Assembly (NCBI GenBank): GCA_037133095.1
Contig: JBAXOT010000007.1
Location: 1-64,000 of the forward strand
Reading direction: 5' to 3'
DNA length: 64,000 bases
DNA from: CAIMZW01 sp037133095
GTDB lineage: Bacteria; Actinomycetota; Actinomycetes; Nanopelagicales; Nanopelagicaceae
Part shown: positions 45,020 through 53,677 of the stretch, one piece after another
Layout: every line of letters starts with the position of its first letter
How positions within the stretch are numbered: the first letter of the stretch is position 1
The notes under the pieces: model-generated
The model's database searches: none
What the model was told of the DNA's origin: nothing
What the model saw: only the letters and a program-made list of their open reading frames with translations
Position numbers and translations under genes: made by a program

Positions 45020-45868
45020 ATGGATGACATACATTCGATTAATGAAGCCATAAATAAAAGGGCGGGTCGAAAACTCCTGCCTTCGATTCTGGTTTCGCTC
45101 TCGATTTTGGCATTAGTTTTTGGATCGATCTATTACTTACCTCTCGCCTTTGGAGTCTTAATTTGGGTCGCTGTATTGTTGGCGCTTCGCGAACTCCTTC
45201 GGGCATATCGATCTTCAAGTATTGATGTTCCAGAACTTCCGGTATTTATTGCCGCATCTGCTCTCATCATCTCAGCCTGGTATGGCCGGGTCTCTGGACT
45301 TTCGGTGGCGCTTGCAATCGCGCTACCTAACTTGTTGGTTTTCTTGCTCTTCAAAAGCCCCAAGGACTTTCTCAAGCGAGCAACTGGCGCAGCATTCGCG
45401 ATCTTCTATATTCCTTTTTTAGGCGGCTTCATTCTCCTTTTGGCCCACCATGACGATGGCGGCGCTCGAATTTTGGCGCTCGTCGTTTTGGTCAGTTGCA
45501 ATGACACCTTTGCCTACATCTTTGGCTTACTTTTCGGTCGCCACAAATTGGCACCGCATGTCAGTCCAAAGAAGACATGGGAAGGAATTATTGGCGCATT
45601 TCTTGCTACGACGGTTGGTTCGGCTCTCACATTTCACTACGCCCTTCACTCCCACTGGTGGCTAGGTGCTGGCATTGGATTAATGGCGGTCGTGACTGCG
45701 ACATGTGGCGATTTGATTGAATCAGCCGTCAAACGGGACTTAGCTATCAAAGATATGGGATCAATCTTGCCTGGCCACGGTGGAGTTTTGGATCGAATCG
45801 ATTCAGTTCTCTTCACTGCGCCTGCGGTCTGGTTCGTGCTCGAAGTCATTAAGCATTTTCACCTATAA
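45020..45868 (+). CDS. cdsA: Phosphatidate cytidylyltransferase
   Basis: Makes CDP-diacylglycerol for phospholipid synthesis. The 282-residue membrane protein has about eight hydrophobic segments and the C-terminal signature GDLIESAVKRDLAIKD followed by PGHGGVLDRIDS. ATG 45020 lies five bases after the frr stop; the Shine-Dalgarno is poor, so coupling to frr is likely. Confidence 0.95.
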   Translation: MDDIHSINEAINKRAGRKLLPSILVSLSILALVFGSIYYLPLAFGVLIWVAVLLALRELLRAYRSSSIDVPELPVFIAASALIISAWYGRVSGLSVALAIALPNLLVFLLFKSPKDFLKRATGAAFAIFYIPFLGGFILLLAHHDDGGARILALVVLVSCNDTFAYIFGLLFGRHKLAPHVSPKKTWEGIIGAFLATTVGSALTFHYALHSHWWLGAGIGLMAVVTATCGDLIESAVKRDLAIKDMGSILPGHGGVLDRIDSVLFTAPAVWFVLEVIKHFHL

Positions 45869-45870
45869 GT

Positions 45871-45921
45871 ATGGATTCCAAAGTGAATTCCTCCAGAGAA
45901 AGTGTTGACCAGAAGTTATGA
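45871..45921 (+). CDS. Possible 16-codon micro-ORF before rlmN
   Basis: The frame ATG 45871 to TGA 45921 encodes 16 residues and begins two bases after the cdsA stop. Its stop overlaps the rlmN start (ATGA). rlmN itself has neither a usable Shine-Dalgarno nor a -10 at leaderless spacing, so coupling through this micro-ORF is one explanation. It also lacks a ribosome-binding site, so the call is weak. Confidence 0.25.
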   Translation: MDSKVNSSRESVDQKL

Positions 45922-47048
45922 GCAATGAAACCAATCCGGCGCTAAAGCTGGTTTTCGACGAACCCAAACAACGAGTGAAACCACCCAAGCATTTTGCCGA
46001 TCTATCACCGGAAGAGCGGAAAGAGCGGGCACTCGAACTCGGCATCGCAGCATTTCGTGCCAACCAGATGGCGGTCCATTTCTTCACGCACTTTAATGAT
46101 GATCCTGAAACATGGAGCGATATTCCGAAGGAACTTCGCGAGACCTTGGCGAAAGAGTTCACCCCGAAGTTGATCACTTTGGTTCGCTCTATAACCTGCG
46201 ATGGCGGCAAGACTCGCAAAGATTTATGGAAATTACATGATGGCGTTTTGGTCGAGAGCGTTTTAATGCGTTACACGGATCGAACGACAGTATGTATCTC
46301 GAGCCAAGCGGGTTGTGGCATGAACTGTCCCTTTTGTGCAACGGGCCAAGCCGGCCTCACCCGCAACTTAACTGCGGGCGAAATCACGGCGCAGGTGGTT
46401 GCGGCGGCTAAGGCTTGTGCCGATGGTGAGCTTCCTGGGGGACCCACCAGACTGTCAAATGTGGTCTTCATGGGAATGGGCGAGCCAATGGCAAACTACA
46501 ACGCCGTTATGCGTTCGGTTCGCAATATTACGAGTCCGCAACCAGATGGCTTGGGGATTGGTGCTCGTTCAGTAACAGTTTCGACCGTTGGTTTAGTAAA
46601 TGGCATTGAAAAGTTGACCAAGGAGGGGCTCCCTGTCACGTTAGCCGTCTCTTTGCACACACCTGATGATGAACTTCGCGACACCTTGGTTCCCATAAAT
46701 TCGCGCTGGAAGGTTCGTGAAGTTCTGGAGGCGGCGGATAAATACGAAGCCGCTACTGGTCGGCGCTATTCCATTGAATACGCGCTCATCCGAGATATTA
46801 ATGATCAGGCCTGGCGAGCTGACCTCCTTGGACGGTTGCTTCGCAATCGAAATGCTCACGTCAATCTGATTCCACTGAATCCGACTCCGGGTTCAAAATG
46901 GACGGCATCGCGGCCACACGACGAGGCTGAATTCGTCCGAATATTGGAAGGATATGGCGTAGCAGTAACAGTGCGCGATACTCGTGGTCGGGAAATCGAT
47001 GGCGCCTGTGGTCAACTCGCTGCCGCCGAGATAGCCTCTGCTGAATAG
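45918..47048 (+). CDS. rlmN: Dual-specificity rRNA/tRNA methyltransferase RlmN
   Basis: Radical-SAM enzyme that methylates C2 of A2503 in 23S rRNA (and A37 of some tRNAs). The 376 residues have the 4Fe-4S motif CGMNCPFC (CxxxCxxC) near residue 136, the VFMGMGEPMANY block and the mechanistic Cys in REIDGACGQL near the C-terminus. The start has no clear ribosome-binding site. It lies 49 bp after cdsA; dxr, usually next, is absent. Confidence 0.94.
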   Translation: MSNETNPALKLVFDEPKQRVKPPKHFADLSPEERKERALELGIAAFRANQMAVHFFTHFNDDPETWSDIPKELRETLAKEFTPKLITLVRSITCDGGKTRKDLWKLHDGVLVESVLMRYTDRTTVCISSQAGCGMNCPFCATGQAGLTRNLTAGEITAQVVAAAKACADGELPGGPTRLSNVVFMGMGEPMANYNAVMRSVRNITSPQPDGLGIGARSVTVSTVGLVNGIEKLTKEGLPVTLAVSLHTPDDELRDTLVPINSRWKVREVLEAADKYEAATGRRYSIEYALIRDINDQAWRADLLGRLLRNRNAHVNLIPLNPTPGSKWTASRPHDEAEFVRILEGYGVAVTVRDTRGREIDGACGQLAAAEIASAE

Positions 47049-47066
47049 AAAAAAATTGGAGCAAAA

Positions 47067-48494
47067 ATGGCATCGTTAAATAACTTCATCGCTGGCAAGT
47101 CGCAACCATCCCTATCGGGTGAGACCAGCGAGATTATTAATCCGGCTACGGGCAAGGTCTATACGAGCGCTCCGATATCTAATGCGGCCGATATTGATGT
47201 CGCGATGTCGGCGGCGGTCTCTGGATTTGAAGTGTGGCGCGACTCGACGCCATCAGAGCGGCAACGCGCCTTATTGAAAATTGCAGATGCCATTGAAACC
47301 CGGGCCGAGGAACTTATTGCAGTAGAAAGTGAAAACACGGGCAAGCCACTGGCTCTCACCGCATCCGAAGAAATTCCACCGATGTTAGATCAGATTCGCT
47401 TTTTTGCTGGGGCCGCCAGAAATCTTGAAGGCAAATCTGCCGGCGAATATATGCGAGGCATGACCTCCTTCATTCGTCGCGAGCCGATTGGTATTTGCGC
47501 CCAGGTAACGCCATGGAATTATCCAATGATGATGGCGGTTTGGAAGTGGGCTCCGGCTATCGCGGCTGGAAATGCAGTCGTACTCAAACCCAGCGACACC
47601 ACCCCAGCCTCTACGGTCTGGATGGCTGAACTCATGGCTGAGTTTCTCCCCAGCGGCGTATTCAACGTGGTTTGCGGCGATCGAACGACGGGTGCTGCCC
47701 TCGTCGCCCATGACACACCTGCAATGGTTTCTATTACTGGCTCGGTGCGAGCGGGAATTGAAGTCGCAAAGTCGGCTGCAACTGACGTGAAGAAAGTGCA
47801 TTTGGAATTAGGAGGCAAAGCCCCAGTAGTGGTTTTTGCGGACGCCAATTTGGAGGCAGCGGCTGAAGCCATCGCCATTGCTGGCTACTTTAACGCGGGA
47901 CAGGATTGCACAGCAGCAACCCGAGTAATGGTCGAAGCTTCGGTCTACGACGATTTTGTCGCCTTGCTCGGGGCCCAAGCCCGAGACAATATTTCGACCG
48001 GGTCTCCAACTGAAAATGTGCTCTATGGTCCAGTAAATAATGCCGGCCAGCTTGCTCGAGTTGCTGGCTTTATCGACCGCACACCAAGCCACGCCACCAT
48101 CGTTGCAGGGGGAGCCCAAGTTGCTCGGGATGGTTACTTCTTCGCGCCTACTGTTGTCGCCGGTTTGCTCCAAGACGATGAAATGATTCAGAATGAAATC
48201 TTTGGTCCGGTCATCACCATTCAAAAATTTACCGACGAGGCCCAAGCGATTCGATTCGCCAATGGTGTTGCCTATGGTTTGGCATCCAGTGTCTGGACCC
48301 GCGACCATGGCCGAGCCATGCGCATGGCCAAAGCCTTCGATTTCGGTTGCGTCTGGATCAATACCCACATCCCACTGGTCGCCGAAATGCCACATGGTGG
48401 TTTCAAGCACTCTGGCTATGGCAAGGATCTCTCCCAATATGGGTTCGAGGATTACACCCGGATCAAGCACGTTATGACCAATCTGAACGCCTGA
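47067..48494 (+). CDS. NAD-dependent aldehyde dehydrogenase, probably 4-aminobutyraldehyde dehydrogenase
   Basis: 475-residue aldehyde dehydrogenase with the Asn of TPWNYPMMM near 150, the catalytic Glu in LELGGKAPV near 251 and the catalytic Cys in NAGQDCTAATRV near 285. It resembles PatD/gamma-aminobutyraldehyde dehydrogenases, and the neighbouring polyamine importer, agmatinase and GABA aminotransferase support a role in oxidising 4-aminobutanal to GABA. Betaine-aldehyde or succinate-semialdehyde dehydrogenase are alternatives. ATG 47067 follows TTGGAG (47055-47060). It starts the catabolic cluster inserted after rlmN. Confidence 0.85.
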   Translation: MASLNNFIAGKSQPSLSGETSEIINPATGKVYTSAPISNAADIDVAMSAAVSGFEVWRDSTPSERQRALLKIADAIETRAEELIAVESENTGKPLALTASEEIPPMLDQIRFFAGAARNLEGKSAGEYMRGMTSFIRREPIGICAQVTPWNYPMMMAVWKWAPAIAAGNAVVLKPSDTTPASTVWMAELMAEFLPSGVFNVVCGDRTTGAALVAHDTPAMVSITGSVRAGIEVAKSAATDVKKVHLELGGKAPVVVFADANLEAAAEAIAIAGYFNAGQDCTAATRVMVEASVYDDFVALLGAQARDNISTGSPTENVLYGPVNNAGQLARVAGFIDRTPSHATIVAGGAQVARDGYFFAPTVVAGLLQDDEMIQNEIFGPVITIQKFTDEAQAIRFANGVAYGLASSVWTRDHGRAMRMAKAFDFGCVWINTHIPLVAEMPHGGFKHSGYGKDLSQYGFEDYTRIKHVMTNLNA

Positions 48495-48564
48495 TATAAC
48501 TTGGGTCTACCAGTTCGCGGCTATTGCCAGCCCCAGAAGGGCTAACTGTGAATCTCGTTATATC
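48493..48564 (+). promoter_or_regulatory. Nested three-stem candidate RNA between the dehydrogenase and potD
   Basis: Three nested complementary pairs share one axis: GATATAAC/GTTATATC (48493-48500 with 48557-48564), CAGTT/AACTG (48511-48515 with 48544-48548) and AGCCC/GGGCT (48529-48533 with 48539-48543). No T-run follows, so it is not a plain terminator. It matches no riboswitch class that I recognise. A GATAAT hexamer at 48590-48595 could be a -10 for the transporter operon. Confidence 0.4.
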
Positions 48565-48650
48565 TATGTTAACTCTGCCCGCTTGGCGAGATAATTAAAT
48601 ACTTAGGACTAGGATTTTGCTCGCACCTTCGGTATCGAGAGAAAGTAGCC

Positions 48651-49838
48651 ATGATGACTGCATCCAGTGAAGATTTCTTCACACCCGCTGGAAATTCACC
48701 CTTAGCATCCACCCCGTTCTCTCGCCGCGCGCTTCTTGCTGGCGCTGGTGGGCTGGGAGCCGCAGCGCTCTTGGGAACCGGATTTGAGGCCGAGTCGGCG
48801 CAGGCAGCTGGTGGGAGCGTCCGTTGGGCTAACTGGTCGCTCTACTTGGACTATGACAACAAGACAAAGAAGTACCCAACGTTGGAAGCGTTTATTAAGA
48901 AGACCGGAATTTCGGCAAAGTATTTTGAAGTCATTGACGATAATGACTCTTTCACCGCCAAGGTGCAGCCTCAATTAAAACTTAAGAAAGATATTGGCTA
49001 TGACGTCGTCACGATGACCGAATGGATGGCTGCCAGATGGCTGGCTTCAGGTTTTGTGCAAAAGTTCGACGACGCCGCGGTCCCGAACAAGAAAAACATC
49101 TTGCCATTCTTACTCAACCGACCATTCGACCCAGGTCGCCACTACAGCCTGCCCTGGGCTGGAATTATTGCGGGCTTTGCCTGGAATAAGAAGAAGCACC
49201 CAAAAGGAATTCACACCATCGAGCAACTCTTTGCCAAGGAGAATAAAGGCAAGGTCGAAGTTCTCTCGGAAATGCGTGACACCATCGGATTGGTGATGCT
49301 CTGGCAGGGGACCGATATTTCCAAGCCATTCACCGAGGCTAAATTTATGAATGCGGTTGATTACGTGACCAAGATGATCCACGATGGCTTTATCCGTCAG
49401 ATCAAAGGCCAGTCTTATCAAGAGGACCTCATCTCCGGTGATGCTACGGCAGTGATCGGTTGGTCTGGCGATATCAATCAACTTAACTTGCAGAATCAGA
49501 ATCAATTTGGGTTTGCTGTTCCTGAAAGTGGCGGAACTTTCTCCACCGACAATCTGATGATCCCTTCGACTTCGCCAAATAAGGCCGCGGCTGAATCTCT
49601 GATTAATTATTATTACGATCCTGTTGTGGCGGCAAAGGTTGCTGATTACATTACCTACGTCTGTCCCGTCGGTGGCGCTCGCGAAGCAATGGCAAAGATC
49701 AATCCAAAGCAGGTCAACAACCCGCTGATTTTCCCGGATGACAAAATGTGGGCAAATCTCAAGGTCTTCCGTGGTCTGACCCCAACTGAGCAATTGAAAT
49801 TCTCCACTGCCTTCCAGAAGGCAAGTGGTAACGGGTAA
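48651..49838 (+). CDS. Polyamine ABC transporter substrate-binding protein, PotD-like
   Basis: 395-residue extracytoplasmic binding protein. The N-terminus has a twin-arginine motif (SRRALL, near residue 24) followed by a small-residue hydrophobic stretch and an Ala-x-Ala-like region near 50, which suggests Tat export. The mature part (VRWANWSLYLDYD, DVVTMTEWMAARW, FSTDNLMIPSTSPN) resembles spermidine/putrescine-binding PotD proteins. First gene of a four-gene importer; the 156-bp upstream gap contains a candidate structured RNA. The exact substrate is inferred from neighbours. Confidence 0.88.
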   Translation: MMTASSEDFFTPAGNSPLASTPFSRRALLAGAGGLGAAALLGTGFEAESAQAAGGSVRWANWSLYLDYDNKTKKYPTLEAFIKKTGISAKYFEVIDDNDSFTAKVQPQLKLKKDIGYDVVTMTEWMAARWLASGFVQKFDDAAVPNKKNILPFLLNRPFDPGRHYSLPWAGIIAGFAWNKKKHPKGIHTIEQLFAKENKGKVEVLSEMRDTIGLVMLWQGTDISKPFTEAKFMNAVDYVTKMIHDGFIRQIKGQSYQEDLISGDATAVIGWSGDINQLNLQNQNQFGFAVPESGGTFSTDNLMIPSTSPNKAAAESLINYYYDPVVAAKVADYITYVCPVGGAREAMAKINPKQVNNPLIFPDDKMWANLKVFRGLTPTEQLKFSTAFQKASGNG

Positions 49839-50981
49839 GTGGTGGACGCCTCAAACTCTGCATCCGGAGACCTTCAGCTCTCGCATATCACCAAGTCGTT
49901 TGGCGAATTCATCGCTGTTGATGACTTAACGTTGACAGTTCCGCAAGGCTCTTTCTTTGCGCTCCTTGGACCTTCGGGCTGTGGCAAAACCACAACACTT
50001 CGCATGATTGCTGGATTGGAAGATCCAACTTCTGGCACCATGCATATCGGCAATACCGATATCACCAATACTCGACCCTACAAACGTCCAGTGAACACGG
50101 TTTTCCAGAATTATGCCCTCTTTCCGCACTTATCTATCTTTGAGAATATCGCTTTTGGTCTGCGTCGTCGCGGTGTTAAAGATGTAAAAGAACAGGTGGA
50201 TAAGGTCCTGGAGCTTGTAGAACTTCCGCACCTTGCCCAGCGCAAACCATCCCAATTATCAGGTGGTCAACAACAACGAATTGCAGTGGCTCGTGCGATC
50301 GTCAACCGCCCAGCGCTCTTGTTGTTGGATGAACCACTTGGCGCGCTTGACCTCAAATTGCGGCGCCAGATGCAGATTGAACTCAAATGGATTCAGACTG
50401 AAATTGGCTTGACCTTTGTTCACGTCACACACGATCAGGAAGAGGCTATGACCATGGCCGACACCATTGCGGTCATGAACGAGGGTCGAATCGAGCAGAT
50501 GGGTACCCCCGCTGATTTATATGACAATCCGAAGACGGCATTTGTTGCCAACTTTTTAGGCCAATCTAATTTGATCAAGGGAAAGATCGAATCTAACGGC
50601 GGCGATACTCAGGTAGTCGATCTCTTTGGCACAAAAGTGGCAGTTCCCCGAGCACGTTCGAGCGCCAGGGACTCCTCGATTTTGGTCGGAGTTCGACCAG
50701 AGAAGTTGCGCATCCAACCTGAAGATATTGCGATGACCGGAAATATTCTCAGCGGTGGTGTGATTTCCGATGTCTCCTATATTGGCGTCAGCACGCAATA
50801 CCAGGTGGAAATGCCATGGGGACAAGAACTTATGGTTTTCGAACAAAACGATGATGGTATCGCGCCACTCGATAAGGGCGATCGAGTCAATCTCTCCTGG
50901 GAGCCAGTCTTTACCTTTGGATTAGATGGCAGCGAAGATGCCAACGCTGGATCAGAACTTCATATTTCTGAAGACGAGTAG
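49839..50981 (+). CDS. potA: Polyamine ABC transporter ATP-binding protein, PotA-like
   Basis: Energises the importer. The 380 residues have Walker A GPSGCGKTT near 46, Q-loop FQNYALFPH, signature LSGGQQQR, Walker B LLLLDEPLGALD and the switch HVTHDQEEA. A C-terminal TOBE domain (about 275-370) follows, as in PotA/MalK-type proteins. GTG 49839 directly follows the potD-like stop; a second GTG at 49842 is an alternative start. Confidence 0.93.
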   Translation: MVDASNSASGDLQLSHITKSFGEFIAVDDLTLTVPQGSFFALLGPSGCGKTTTLRMIAGLEDPTSGTMHIGNTDITNTRPYKRPVNTVFQNYALFPHLSIFENIAFGLRRRGVKDVKEQVDKVLELVELPHLAQRKPSQLSGGQQQRIAVARAIVNRPALLLLDEPLGALDLKLRRQMQIELKWIQTEIGLTFVHVTHDQEEAMTMADTIAVMNEGRIEQMGTPADLYDNPKTAFVANFLGQSNLIKGKIESNGGDTQVVDLFGTKVAVPRARSSARDSSILVGVRPEKLRIQPEDIAMTGNILSGGVISDVSYIGVSTQYQVEMPWGQELMVFEQNDDGIAPLDKGDRVNLSWEPVFTFGLDGSEDANAGSELHISEDE

Positions 50982-50983
50982 AC

Positions 50984-51871
50984 ATGGCATTCCTTCACGC
51001 GACCGGCACTAAAGCCAAAAGTGGACTCAAGCGAAAATCGTTGATTCCTTACTTTTTGCTGGTACCTGGCTTGATTTGGTTGGTCTTCTTCTTCCTGCTG
51101 CCAATCCTTACCTTGATCAGCACATCAACTAAGACGCCAGGACTTGGAATTGGCGAATTTGATCAGACATATCGTTTTGCCAATTATTGGGATGCGATCG
51201 TCAATAGTCACAGCCAATTTTTCCGTTCCTTTGAATATGCCACGATCGCGACGGTACTTGCTCTGATGATTGCTTACCCCTTGGCATATGCGATTGCCTT
51301 CAAATCCGGTCGCTGGAAGAACACCCTTCTCGTTTTAGTTGTGGCACCGTTCTTTACATCTTTCATCCTTCGAACCATCGCGTGGAAGCAAATATTGGGA
51401 AGTCAGGGAATTGTTTATAAATTGATGATTGATCTCCACATCATCGGCGCTCAGACTCACCTCACGGCAAGTCCGCTGGCTGTCGTGGCAGGACTCACCT
51501 ACAACTTCTTGCCATTCATGACTCTGCCACTCTATTCCAGTCTCGAGCGCATTGATCCTCGTACTCTCGAGGCTGCGGGCGATCTCTACGCCAACGTCCT
51601 CACCACTTTTCGAAAAGTGACTTTGCCCCTGTCGATGCCAGGTGTGGTTGCGGGAACTTTGCTGACATTCATTCCGGCGGCTGGTGACTATGTTAATGCG
51701 GATATTTTGGGCAACCCAAATACAAAGATGATCGGTAACGTCATTAATGCGCGTTATTTGCAGATTGTGGATTATCCGACCGCGGCCGCGCTCTCCTTTA
51801 CTTTAATGATCGTGATTTTAGTAATGGTCATGATCTATATTAAAAAGGCCGGAACGGAGGATCTGGTATGA
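50984..51871 (+). CDS. potB: Polyamine ABC transporter permease, PotB-like
   Basis: 295-residue inner-membrane permease with six hydrophobic segments. The ABC permease EAA loop lies in LEAAGDLYANVLTTFRKVTLPLS near residue 200. ATG 50984 starts two bases after the potA stop; the stop overlaps potC (ATGA). Confidence 0.92.
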   Translation: MAFLHATGTKAKSGLKRKSLIPYFLLVPGLIWLVFFFLLPILTLISTSTKTPGLGIGEFDQTYRFANYWDAIVNSHSQFFRSFEYATIATVLALMIAYPLAYAIAFKSGRWKNTLLVLVVAPFFTSFILRTIAWKQILGSQGIVYKLMIDLHIIGAQTHLTASPLAVVAGLTYNFLPFMTLPLYSSLERIDPRTLEAAGDLYANVLTTFRKVTLPLSMPGVVAGTLLTFIPAAGDYVNADILGNPNTKMIGNVINARYLQIVDYPTAAALSFTLMIVILVMVMIYIKKAGTEDLV

Positions 51872-52662
51872 GAAAAGCCACCCGTTGGTTCACTCGAAAC
51901 CTGATTCGCATCTATGCAGTGCTTGGCTTTACCTACCTCTTCATCCCCGTCTTTTATACCTTTGCCTTCTCCTTCAACAATTCCGTTAAGAGCAATCTGG
52001 TTTGGCGGGGATTTACCTGGAATAACTGGAAGAACCCGTGCGGTGCGCCGGATGTGTGTAATGCGCTAGGCAATTCGCTGAAGATCGGCGTGATTGCCAC
52101 CTTTATCGCCACGATTTTGGGCACCCTGATTGCTTTTGCTTTGGGCCGGTATGCCTTCAAGGGCCGCAGCGTTGTGAACCTCTTGATCTTTCTACCGATG
52201 GCAACACCAGAATTAGTACTTGGCGCGTCCTTGCTCACCATGTTCCTTAACTTTGGTTTCAATCCGGGTTTCCTTACTATCGTTATTGCTCACGTCATGT
52301 TCTGTATCTCTTTCGTCGTAGTCACAGTAAAAGCGCGAATCGCTTCACTCGATCCGCGGCTAGAACAGGCCGCGATGGATTTATATGCGGACGAGCGTGA
52401 AACTTTCCGACGAGTTACCTTTCCACTGGTTGCCCCAGGGATTGCCGGCGCTGCCCTCCTGGCCTTCAGCCTTTCCTTTGATGACTTCATCATTACCAAC
52501 TTCAACTCGGGCAATGTCAACACCTTCCCGAAGTTTGTGTATATCTCCGCCGAACGTGGCTTGCCCGCCCAGGCAAATGTCATTGGTTCTTCTATGTTCT
52601 TCATTGCACTTATCGTCGTGCTTCTTGGTCAACTAGTTCAAAGAAGGCGAAAAGTCAGTTAA
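51868..52662 (+). CDS. potC: Polyamine ABC transporter permease, PotC-like
   Basis: 264-residue second permease with six hydrophobic segments. The EAA loop reads EQAAMDLYADERETFRRVTFP near residue 172, followed by FSLSFDDFIITNF, typical of PotC. It overlaps potB by 4 bp. Its TAA stop is the first part of the -10 box of the next gene. Confidence 0.92.
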   Translation: MRKATRWFTRNLIRIYAVLGFTYLFIPVFYTFAFSFNNSVKSNLVWRGFTWNNWKNPCGAPDVCNALGNSLKIGVIATFIATILGTLIAFALGRYAFKGRSVVNLLIFLPMATPELVLGASLLTMFLNFGFNPGFLTIVIAHVMFCISFVVVTVKARIASLDPRLEQAAMDLYADERETFRRVTFPLVAPGIAGAALLAFSLSFDDFIITNFNSGNVNTFPKFVYISAERGLPAQANVIGSSMFFIALIVVLLGQLVQRRRKVS

Positions 52663-52665
52663 GTT
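52660..52665 (+). promoter_or_regulatory. -10 box of the ureohydrolase gene containing the potC stop codon
   Basis: TAAGTT begins with the TAA stop of potC and ends six bases before ATG 52672. This repeats the cimA/xerC arrangement. No ribosome-binding site is present. Confidence 0.5.
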
Positions 52666-52671
52666 TGCCTC

Positions 52672-53670
52672 ATGGCAAATCTTGGCAATATGTATGGTCC
52701 GGACTTTACTTTTTTAGGTATTCCACGTTGTGACCTCTCGGATCCCACGAGTTTTGCTGGCGCAGATGTGATCATTGTTGGCGCTCCTATCGACAGCGGA
52801 ACATCTCACCGTTCGGGTGCCAAGTTTGGGCCACAGGCAATTCGTGGTGGTGACTATTTGCCACACGATGCGATGCGGCCACATTTAGCGCTGCGCGTTG
52901 ATGCGCTCCAAGAATTAAAGATTTTCGATGCTGGCGATTTATTGATGCCAGGCGGTGATCTTGAAGCTTCGCTGAAAGTTTTAGAAGCGGCCACTGAAGT
53001 TATTTCCCGCGCGGGTGCGATTGCAGTAGTCCTTGGTGGCGATCATTCCATTGCCTCAGCAGATGTGGCTGGCATCGCCCACCATCTCGGCATGGGACGA
53101 GTTTCGATGATTCACTTTGATGCTCACGCTGATACAGGGGAGTCGCAATTTGGCGCCCTGGTTGGCCATGGCACTCCTATGCGCCGACTCATTGAAACCG
53201 GTGCGGTTCGAGGTGATCGCTTCTTGCAACTTGGCTTGCGCGGATATTGGCCTGATGACATCACTTTGAAATGGATGGCCGAACAGGGGATGCGCTCTTA
53301 TGAAATGAGCGAAATTCATCATCGAGGCATGAAAGATGTACTCGACGAGTCATTCGCGGTACTCACTAATGGATGTGATGGCGTTTTTCTTTCGGTAGAT
53401 ATCGATGTGGTGGATCCAGGTATGGCGCCCGGAACTGGGACGCCAGAGCCAGGTGGAATGACAAGCCGAGAATTGCTCGAAGCCGTTCGAAGAATCTGCT
53501 TGGACTTGCCGATTGTCGGCATCGATATCGTCGAGGTGTGTCCACCTTATGACAGCGCGGATATCACGGCTATTTTGGCAAATCGAGTAGTGCTTGAGGC
53601 GCTAAGTGCCATTACGGTTCGAAAGAAAGGTGGAAGTTATTCTCCCACCCGCAATCTCCTCAATCGATAA
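52672..53670 (+). CDS. speB: Agmatinase-family ureohydrolase
   Basis: 332-residue arginase-fold enzyme that hydrolyses a guanidino compound to an amine and urea. The binuclear manganese ligands are in GGDHSI, HFDAHADTG and SVDIDVVDPG. With the polyamine importer and GABA aminotransferase nearby, agmatine (to putrescine) or 4-guanidinobutyrate (to GABA) are both reasonable substrates; sequence alone does not decide, so the symbol is tentative. It ends seven bases from the gabT stop, tail to tail, with no terminator between. Confidence 0.85.
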   Translation: MANLGNMYGPDFTFLGIPRCDLSDPTSFAGADVIIVGAPIDSGTSHRSGAKFGPQAIRGGDYLPHDAMRPHLALRVDALQELKIFDAGDLLMPGGDLEASLKVLEAATEVISRAGAIAVVLGGDHSIASADVAGIAHHLGMGRVSMIHFDAHADTGESQFGALVGHGTPMRRLIETGAVRGDRFLQLGLRGYWPDDITLKWMAEQGMRSYEMSEIHHRGMKDVLDESFAVLTNGCDGVFLSVDIDVVDPGMAPGTGTPEPGGMTSRELLEAVRRICLDLPIVGIDIVEVCPPYDSADITAILANRVVLEALSAITVRKKGGSYSPTRNLLNR

Positions 53671-53677
53671 TTTAGAT

